From Tenericutes bacterium MO-XQ (GTDB taxonomy: Bacteria > Bacillota_I > Bacilli_A > Acholeplasmatales > Acholeplasmataceae), in assembly GCA_002838185.1 (NCBI GenBank), contig CP017948.1, forward strand, positions 930,001 through 994,000: DNA of 64,000 nucleotides. Reading direction: 5' to 3'. The stretch's first letter is position 1; every line of letters starts with the position of its first letter. The position numbers and the translations under genes are program-made. Positions 58,230 through 64,000 of this stretch are shown here, piece after piece. Below the pieces are notes generated by a model that was given only the letters and a program-made list of their open reading frames with translations, searched no databases and was not told the DNA's origin.

Positions 58230-59340
58230 CTTTTCTATAACAACGTCTACGTTTGTGTTCTTTATAATCAAAAGTTTTCCATTGATTTTGGATGGCTACA
58301 TTAAGTTCTAGTTCAGGACCAGATTCTGCAAATCTAACACCATTTTTATTACCAACTGCAATACCATCTTCAAACATTAAGGCAATCAGTCCACGTCCTT
58401 GATGTTTTGGATCAATTGCGATGAAATATAAGTCTATAACATCATAATGTTTTAATCCCCATAAAAGTCTAATCCATCCAAATGGGAATAAATGACCGTT
58501 ATTTTTCTTATTTACCATAGCTAAACTTGGCATAATGACTGTAAAGCCAACAACATTTTTTTCTTTGTCTAATACAAACCAAATATAATCGAGTTGAACC
58601 AGTGCAATCACTTGCTTGATATAGTAATCCATCACTTTATTTGTGATTGGGAAAAATCCATATAATTCTTCAAATGCTACATTATACATCTCAAATGCTT
58701 CATAGACATATTTGAATAAGTCTTTTTTGCGGTTGCATTTGATCAGTTCATATCCATAACGATCTCTTGCGATTTTAGCACCACGTTTAACTTTATCAGG
58801 CACTTCACTTGGCCATTGGATTTGTTTTTCTGTCCAGTCGACATCTTTTAAGAATCCAAGTTTTTCTAAATGTTCCATATAATATGGATGATTATAAATC
58901 GTAATAAACATGGATAACTGATCAAAACCATCAACTAATAATCCTTGACGATCTAAATCTGTAAAGCCAATCGGTCCGATCATCTCTGTCATGCCTTTAG
59001 CTTTACCCCAATCTTCAACAGCTTTGATCAATGCTTTTGTGACTTCAAAATCATCAATCATATCAATTCTAGTAAATCTAACTTCCTTTTTATTAAACGC
59101 ATCGTTTAGCTTGTGGTTAACAATACCAGCGATACGACCTACAATTTTGCCATCCTTGTAAGCTAGAAAGCGAATTGAATCACAGTAATCGTGTACAGGA
59201 TTTTTCTTTGGGTTAAAGACATTTCTTTCATCCATTGATAGTGCTGGGACGAAAGGATCGACGTCTTTATATAACTTATTTGGAAACTCTGTAAAGCGAA
59301 TACCATCTAACCAACTTTTAACTTCTTTAATTGTAATCAT
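58222..59340 (-). CDS. Large GNAT-family protein
   Basis: A 372-residue protein with GNAT character in the C-terminal half: VGFTVIMPSLAMV, then YFIAIDPKHQGRGLIALMFEDGI, where the R/Q-x-x-G loop is HQGRGL. The N-terminal half (FRFLAYKDGKIVGRIAGIVNH type strand pairs, MIGPIGFTDLDRQGLLVDGF) may be a degenerate second GNAT fold. Proteins of this kind are widespread and uncharacterised. Good ribosome site GGAGG on the minus strand. It is transcribed separately from the HprK-like gene, with a terminator between. Confidence 0.7.
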   Translation of the reverse strand: MITIKEVKSWLDGIRFTEFPNKLYKDVDPFVPALSMDERNVFNPKKNPVHDYCDSIRFLAYKDGKIVGRIAGIVNHKLNDAFNKKEVRFTRIDMIDDFEVTKALIKAVEDWGKAKGMTEMIGPIGFTDLDRQGLLVDGFDQLSMFITIYNHPYYMEHLEKLGFLKDVDWTEKQIQWPSEVPDKVKRGAKIARDRYGYELIKCNRKKDLFKYVYEAFEMYNVAFEELYGFFPITNKVMDYYIKQVIALVQLDYIWFVLDKEKNVVGFTVIMPSLAMVNKKNNGHLFPFGWIRLLWGLKHYDVIDLYFIAIDPKHQGRGLIALMFEDGIAVGNKNGVRFAESGPELELNVAIQNQWKTFDYKEHKRRRCYRKDI

Positions 59341-59498
59341 TGCTCGTAACCTCCATCACATAGAATTATTTTATATCAATTTGGGAAATTGTGCAATCTT
59401 TATCTAAATTACTTTATTTAAAATTAATCTATGTTATAATAGAAAAGGTCGAATTAAAATAGATACATACCAAAAAATATTTAAAGGAGTTATATAAC

Positions 59499-60782
59499 AT
59501 GAAAGTAGAAAAACTATCAACAAACCGTGTAAAGTATACATTTGAAGTGACTTCAGATGAATTTGAACATGGACTTGATCATGCATTTGATCATGTACAA
59601 AAAGACGTAGAATTAAAAGGATTTAGAAAAGGTCATGTACCAAGAAAAGTTTATGAAACTAAATTTGGTGTTGAATCTTTATATGAAGAAGCAATCAATC
59701 ATGTACTTCATCATAAATATCATGAAGCACAACAACATCCTGATTTTGAAATCGTAGGTCAACCTGATGTAAATGTTGATTTTGCGAATATCAAAAGAGG
59801 CGAATCATTTGAAGTATCATTTGATGCACCAGTTAAACCTGAAGTTAAATTAGGTGAATACAAAGGTGTTGAAGTTAAAGATATGAAAACTGATGTTACA
59901 GAATCAGAAGTTAACGCTGAAATTAAAAGTTTACTTGGTCAAAAATCTGAGTTAGTCTTAAAAGAAGAAGGCGCATTAGAACATGGCGATACTGCAATCT
60001 TTGATTTCGAAGGTTTCCTTAAAGGTGAAGCATTTGAAGGTGGAAAAGCAGAAAATTATCAATTAGAAATTGGATCAGGTCAATTCATTCCAGGATTTGA
60101 GGAACAAATGATTGGTATGACAACTGGTGAAGAAAAAGATTTAAATGTTACATTCCCAGAACAATATCAAGCTGAAAACTTAGCTGGTCAAGATGTTGTC
60201 TTCAAAGTTAAATTACATGAAATCAAAACTAAAAACTTACCTGAACTAAACGATGAGTTCGTTAAGTCATTAGAAAAAGAAAATGTAAATACAGTTGAAG
60301 AACTAAAAGCTGTAACTAAAAAAGAATTAGAAGACAAGAAAAAAACAGAAGTTGAAAACACAATCACAAATGAAGTTATTAATAAAGTTGTTAATGCAGC
60401 AGAATTAGACATTCCTGAAGTGATGGTTGAAGACGAAATCAAACAATACAAAGACAATGTCGCAAACCAAGCAAAACAATATGGCCTAGAATATGAAATG
60501 TTCTTACAAATGAATGGTATTACACCTGAACAATTTGACGAACAAGTTAAAGTTGAATCAGAAAAACGTGTACGCACAACATTAGTCATTGAGGAAATCG
60601 CTAAAGTTGAAGGTATTACTGCAACTGAAGACGAATTAAAAGCAAAATATGAAGAATTAGCTGCTCAATATAAGATGGAAGTTGATGAAATCAAAAAATA
60701 CATCCCAGCATCGATTTTAGAAAAAGATGTACTGATTCAAAAAGCTTACCAATTCGTTATTGACAACGCAAAAAGAGTTTAA
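59499..60782 (+). CDS. tig: Trigger factor
   Basis: A 427-residue ribosome-bound chaperone and prolyl isomerase. The ribosome-binding signature is FRKGHVPRKVYETKFG (about 42-57; G-F-R-x-G-x-x-P). The FKBP domain is at about 150-235 (GDTAIFDFEGFLKGEAFEGGKAE, IGSGQFIPGFEEQMIGM) and the helical C-terminal arms follow. Full length. Its promoter has an extended -10 (TGTTATAAT, 59432-59440) and GGAG precedes the ATG. Confidence 0.96.
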   Translation: MKVEKLSTNRVKYTFEVTSDEFEHGLDHAFDHVQKDVELKGFRKGHVPRKVYETKFGVESLYEEAINHVLHHKYHEAQQHPDFEIVGQPDVNVDFANIKRGESFEVSFDAPVKPEVKLGEYKGVEVKDMKTDVTESEVNAEIKSLLGQKSELVLKEEGALEHGDTAIFDFEGFLKGEAFEGGKAENYQLEIGSGQFIPGFEEQMIGMTTGEEKDLNVTFPEQYQAENLAGQDVVFKVKLHEIKTKNLPELNDEFVKSLEKENVNTVEELKAVTKKELEDKKKTEVENTITNEVINKVVNAAELDIPEVMVEDEIKQYKDNVANQAKQYGLEYEMFLQMNGITPEQFDEQVKVESEKRVRTTLVIEEIAKVEGITATEDELKAKYEELAAQYKMEVDEIKKYIPASILEKDVLIQKAYQFVIDNAKRV

Positions 60783-60789
60783 TGAAACA

Positions 60790-60817
60790 AAGGGGAAAAC
60801 CACTTTTCCCCTCTTTT
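60790..60817 (+). terminator. tig terminator
   Basis: AGGGGAAAA/TTTTCCCCT stem with a 4-nt loop and T tail. Confidence 0.85.
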
Positions 60818-60829
60818 AAAAAAATTAAA

Positions 60830-60856
60830 TTGGCACTCAATCATATTGATTGCAAA
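60830..60856 (+). promoter_or_regulatory. CIRCE-like HrcA operator before lon
   Basis: TTGGCACTC-N9-GATTGCAAA compared with the CIRCE consensus TTAGCACTC-N9-GAGTGCTAA: 8/9 and 7/9 matches at exact spacing. It overlaps the -35 of the lon promoter, where a bound repressor would block RNA polymerase. Confidence 0.75.
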
Positions 60857-60877
60857 TTAAAACAATTATGCTATAAT
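60850..60877 (+). promoter_or_regulatory. lon promoter
   Basis: TTGCAA (60850-60855), 16-nt spacer, TATAAT (60872-60877) with extended TGC. Confidence 0.75.
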
Positions 60878-60909
60878 AATATTGAAACAAATCAAAGGAA
60901 GTGAAGTCT

Positions 60910-63219
60910 ATGGAATTATCAAGAAGTCTTCCGGCAATCGTTGTTCGTGGTACGATGCCAATTCCGAATAATGATTTTAGAATTGAAGTAGGACGTAAGA
61001 TCTCCTTAAAAGCAGTTGAAGAAGCTGAAAAAAACTTTGGATCTTATGTGATTATCCTCATTCAAAAAAACCCATTAATCGAAGAACCAACGACAGAAGA
61101 TATAGAGAAATATGGTGTTTTAGCCAAGATTCAAATGAAAATCAAATTACCAAATGATGCATATAAAGTGAAGTTATCAATCCTTAATCGTATTAAAGTC
61201 AAGGATTATTTTTTAACTGACCCATATTATGTCGTCGAATATGATGAGCAAGAAACTGTGATGACAGATACAGATGAAGAAGTAACCCTTGTTAAGATGG
61301 TTGTTTCTGAGATCGCATCTCATCAACAAACCATATTACAACCAAACAATCAACTCATGGAAAAAATCCAACAAGGATTAACATCTGAAAAAGTGTGTGA
61401 TATGGTTGCGTTTAATTTAAAATCAAGTGAACAAGAAAAGTATAGATACTTAGAAGAAAATGATTTAAATAAACGTTTAAGAATGGTTTTAGAAGATATT
61501 AACAAACAAAAGATGATCGTTAATCTAGAACAAAAGATTAATGATGAAATCAAGAAATCTATTGATGAAAATCAAAAAGAATATTATTTAAGAGAAAAAA
61601 TGCGTGCCATTCAAAATGAATTAGGCGATAAAGCGAAAAAAGAAGAAGAAATTGATGAACTTAGAACTAAAATCTTAAAAGCTAAGATGCCTAAAGCGAT
61701 TGAAGAAAAAGCTTTAGCAGAACTTGCAAGATATCAATCAACACCTTCTGCAATGGCTGAATCATCAATCATTAAGACATATTTAGATTTACTTGTCGAT
61801 CTTCCATGGAAGAAAGCAAGTAAAGATAATTATGATTTAAAGAAAGTTCAAGACAAACTTGATGAAAATCATTACGCACTAGAAAAAGTTAAAGAAAGAA
61901 TTATTGAATATTTAGCTGTTAAGATTATGACTAAACGTAATCCACAAACGATTTTATGTTTAGCAGGTCCTCCAGGTGTTGGTAAAACATCACTTGCAAT
62001 TTCAATCGCAGAAGCACTTAACCGTAAGTTTGTTAAACAATCATTAGGTGGTGTGCGTGATGAATCAGAAATTAGGGGACACAGAAGAACATATATCGGT
62101 GCGATGCCAGGTCGTATTATTAAAGGCATGAAAGATGCGAAAACCGTCAATCCTGTCTTCTTATTGGATGAAATCGATAAGATGAGCAGTGATTTTAAAG
62201 GTGATCCTGCATCAGCAATGCTAGAAGTTTTAGATCCTGAGCAAAACGCTAAATTTAGTGATCACTATCTAGAAGAACCATATGATTTATCACAAGTCTT
62301 ATTCATCACAACTGCCAACTATTTAGAAAACGTTCCTGCGCCACTACGTGACCGTATGGAAATCGTTGAACTTTCTAGTTATACAGAACAAGAAAAATTC
62401 CAAATCGCAAGACGCCATTTAATTAAAAAACAATTAAAAGCTCATGGGATTAAAGAAAAAGATTTTTCAATTACTGATGAAGCGATTTATCATATCATTA
62501 GACACTACACTAGAGAAGCTGGTGTCCGTGAATTAAACAGATATATTGGCGCATTAATTAGAAAAGGTATTAAAGAAATTCTACTTAAAAAAGCAGAAAA
62601 CATTAATATCAATGAAGATAATTTAGCAAACTATATTGGTAAACAAAAATTCACACATAACTTAGCAGATGAAAAAGAACAAATTGGGGTTGCTACTGGA
62701 CTTGCTTATACAGCATTTGGTGGCGATACGCTTCCTGTTGAAGTCACTTACTACAAAGGTAAGGGTCATTTAGTGTTAACAGGTAAACTAGGTGATGTGA
62801 TGAAAGAATCAGCACAAACCGCTTTATCATTTGTAAAAGCAAATGCAGATAGTTTAGGACTTGATCCAAAACTATTTGAAGAAAACGACTTCCACGTACA
62901 CGTTCCAGAAGGTGCGATTCCAAAAGATGGTCCATCTGCAGGGATTACGATTGCAACTGCAATTGTCTCAGCATGTACACAAAAGTTTGTTAGAAAAGAA
63001 GTTGGTATGACTGGTGAAATCACACTACGTGGTTATGTCCTTCCAATTGGTGGCTTAAAGGAAAAATCAATTGCTGCTCATAGAAGTGGTTTGAAAACAA
63101 TTTTAATTCCTAAGGAAAACCAAAAAGATATCGATGACATTCCAGAAGAAGTTAGAAATGCACTGGAAATCATTCCAGTTGAAAATGTGAATGAAGTCTT
63201 TAAAATTGCGCTTAAATAA
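60910..63219 (+). CDS. lon: ATP-dependent protease Lon
   Basis: A 769-residue AAA+ serine protease. N-terminal substrate domain to about 200, coiled coil about 200-270, Walker [11 protein letters not shown] (352-361), Walker [12 protein letters not shown], and the protease domain with the catalytic Ser in [11 protein letters not shown] and Lys in [12 protein letters not shown]. It degrades misfolded proteins in the cytoplasm. ATG 60910 is 9 nt after AAAGGAA; the in-frame GTG at 60901 touches that ribosome site. Probably heat-inducible through HrcA. Confidence 0.97.
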   Translation: MELSRSLPAIVVRGTMPIPNNDFRIEVGRKISLKAVEEAEKNFGSYVIILIQKNPLIEEPTTEDIEKYGVLAKIQMKIKLPNDAYKVKLSILNRIKVKDYFLTDPYYVVEYDEQETVMTDTDEEVTLVKMVVSEIASHQQTILQPNNQLMEKIQQGLTSEKVCDMVAFNLKSSEQEKYRYLEENDLNKRLRMVLEDINKQKMIVNLEQKINDEIKKSIDENQKEYYLREKMRAIQNELGDKAKKEEEIDELRTKILKAKMPKAIEEKALAELARYQSTPSAMAESSIIKTYLDLLVDLPWKKASKDNYDLKKVQDKLDENHYALEKVKERIIEYLAVKIMTKRNPQTILCLAGPPGVGKTSLAISIAEALNRKFVKQSLGGVRDESEIRGHRRTYIGAMPGRIIKGMKDAKTVNPVFLLDEIDKMSSDFKGDPASAMLEVLDPEQNAKFSDHYLEEPYDLSQVLFITTANYLENVPAPLRDRMEIVELSSYTEQEKFQIARRHLIKKQLKAHGIKEKDFSITDEAIYHIIRHYTREAGVRELNRYIGALIRKGIKEILLKKAENININEDNLANYIGKQKFTHNLADEKEQIGVATGLAYTAFGGDTLPVEVTYYKGKGHLVLTGKLGDVMKESAQTALSFVKANADSLGLDPKLFEENDFHVHVPEGAIPKDGPSAGITIATAIVSACTQKFVRKEVGMTGEITLRGYVLPIGGLKEKSIAAHRSGLKTILIPKENQKDIDDIPEEVRNALEIIPVENVNEVFKIALK

Positions 63220-63228
63220 GGTATAATA

Positions 63229-63254
63229 AAAGTAGTCTCAGGACTACTTTTTTT
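63229..63254 (+). terminator. lon terminator
   Basis: AAAGTAGTC/GACTACTTT stem with loop TCAG and a T run. It lies between lon and engB, so engB needs read-through or its own promoter; a TATAATA at 63222 could be a -10. Confidence 0.8.
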
Positions 63255-63275
63255 CATGTAAAGGATGTGTCACAC

Positions 63276-63866
63276 ATGTTTAAAGAAGCAAATTATATTA
63301 AAAGTTTAACCCATGTTGATGGTCAAATAGATCCTCTACCACAGATACTGCTTTTAGGTCGTAGTAATGTCGGTAAGAGTTCTTTTATTAATAGTTTAAC
63401 CAACAGAAAAAATCTAGCACGAGTATCGAAAACTCCAGGGAAAACGTTACTCCTTAATTTTTATTTAATTGATCAAGCATTTTATTTAGTTGATGCGCCA
63501 GGGTATGGATATGCCAAACGTTCAAAATCAATGAAAGATGACTTTATCATCATGATTGAACGCTATCTTTTAGATAATCTAGATTTAAAACTTGTGTGTT
63601 TACTCATCGATTTTAAAGTGGGTCCTACAAAAGATGATTTAGATACTTATCAATTTCTAAAAGAATTGGGCAAAGATATCGTTGTGATTGCGACTAAAAA
63701 AGATAAGATTCCAAAAACAAAACAGTACAAACAAGAAAAACTTATTAAAGAAGCATTAGGAAAACCTAAAACCTTTATCTCAGTTTCTAATGTGACTAAA
63801 GATAATATGAACTTAGTAGAAAATTTATTTAAAGAAAAAATCTATGGAGGGGACATTGATGCGTGA
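63276..63866 (+). CDS. engB: Ribosome biogenesis GTPase YsxC/EngB
   Basis: A 196-residue GTPase needed for large-subunit assembly. G1 GRSNVGKS (28-35), G2 region KTPGKTLLLNFY, G3 DAPGYGYA, G4 ATKKDKIPK and G5 SVSNVT. The lon-engB order is common in Firmicutes. ATG 63276 follows AAGGATG by 8 nt. It overlaps the next gene by 8 nt. Confidence 0.95.
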   Translation: MFKEANYIKSLTHVDGQIDPLPQILLLGRSNVGKSSFINSLTNRKNLARVSKTPGKTLLLNFYLIDQAFYLVDAPGYGYAKRSKSMKDDFIIMIERYLLDNLDLKLVCLLIDFKVGPTKDDLDTYQFLKELGKDIVVIATKKDKIPKTKQYKQEKLIKEALGKPKTFISVSNVTKDNMNLVENLFKEKIYGGDIDA

Positions 63867-64000
63867 CGTTTTAATTGTGACAGATTCAACAGCTGATTTA
63901 TCAGAGAAAATGCTTGATAAATATCACATAAAGTCTATTCCACTTTATGTTTTATTTGGAGATGATGCATATAAAGATGGTGTCGACATTGACACAAGAG
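63859..64000 (+). CDS. DegV-family fatty-acid-binding protein (5' end only)
   Basis: The first 47 codons are visible: MRDVLIVTDSTADLSEKML and YHIKSIPLYVLFGDDAYKDGVDID. VTDSTADL is the DegV signature. These proteins bind fatty acids for phospholipid synthesis (FakB). GGAGGGG precedes the ATG. It is cut by the window end. Confidence 0.85.
   Translation, partial: MRDVLIVTDSTADLSEKMLDKYHIKSIPLYVLFGDDAYKDGVDIDTR

Overview
This 64 kb window comes from a low-GC bacterium of the Acholeplasma/Izemoplasma type, or a close Firmicutes relative. TGA is used as a stop (for example wbpD at 18331 and engB at 63866) and Trp is TGG, so the code is the standard one. Gene order and content (guaBA behind a guanine riboswitch, glmS-glmM-glmU, an opuA betaine system, tig, a lon preceded by a CIRCE-like element, engB) are ordinary housekeeping for that group. 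The lineage is inferred from gene content only.

Region 1 (1-19.5 kb): after the 3' end of an unrecognised gene and its terminator there is a GC-rich structured leader, then one co-directional run of 19 overlapping or closely spaced genes for a surface polysaccharide. It starts with a winged-helix regulator. It encodes an aminotransferase, a PglC-like initiating phosphoglycosyltransferase, acyltransferases, a second divergent aminotransferase and a 3-hydroxyacyl-CoA dehydrogenase, which together suggest an unusually N-acylated amino sugar. UDP-glucuronate and UDP-galacturonate genes, three GT4 glycosyltransferases, a Wzy-like polymerase and a Wzx flippase follow. It ends with a complete wbpA-B-D-E pathway to UDP-GlcNAc3NAcA.

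Region 2 (19.5-25 kb) is the unusual part. Three 270-bp tandem repeats are followed by an array of about 192-bp units of two kinds (A and B). Unit A carries a 21-nt sequence like the 3' end of an Ala-tRNA or tmRNA; unit B carries three palindromes. A 2.95 kb cassette sits inside one B unit. It holds two nucleotidyl-cyclase-homology genes, a DUF3307 membrane protein and a small GNAT-like protein. It resembles a Pycsar-like or SatD/DUF3307-like signalling or defence module.

Region 3 (25-48 kb): guaBA with its riboswitch, a lipoprotein, an inositol-monophosphatase-like enzyme, a frameshifted SEC-C/TPR gene, a CoA-disulfide-reductase-like enzyme, an MFS transporter, a BusR-like regulator with its betaine ABC transporter, glmSMU (supplying the UDP-GlcNAc used by region 1), a cytoplasmic GH20-like enzyme, glnA and pepF.

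Region 4 (49-56 kb): the Wzz/BY-kinase/PHP-phosphatase control module for polysaccharide chain length, apart from the main cluster, then a YwaF-like membrane protein, ilvE, a 25-residue membrane peptide gene, a second O-antigen ligase/polymerase-like gene on the minus strand, and an IS110-family element with a probable bridge RNA.

Region 5 (56-64 kb): an HprK-like P-loop protein, a GNAT protein, tig, lon, engB and the start of a DegV-family gene cut by the window end.
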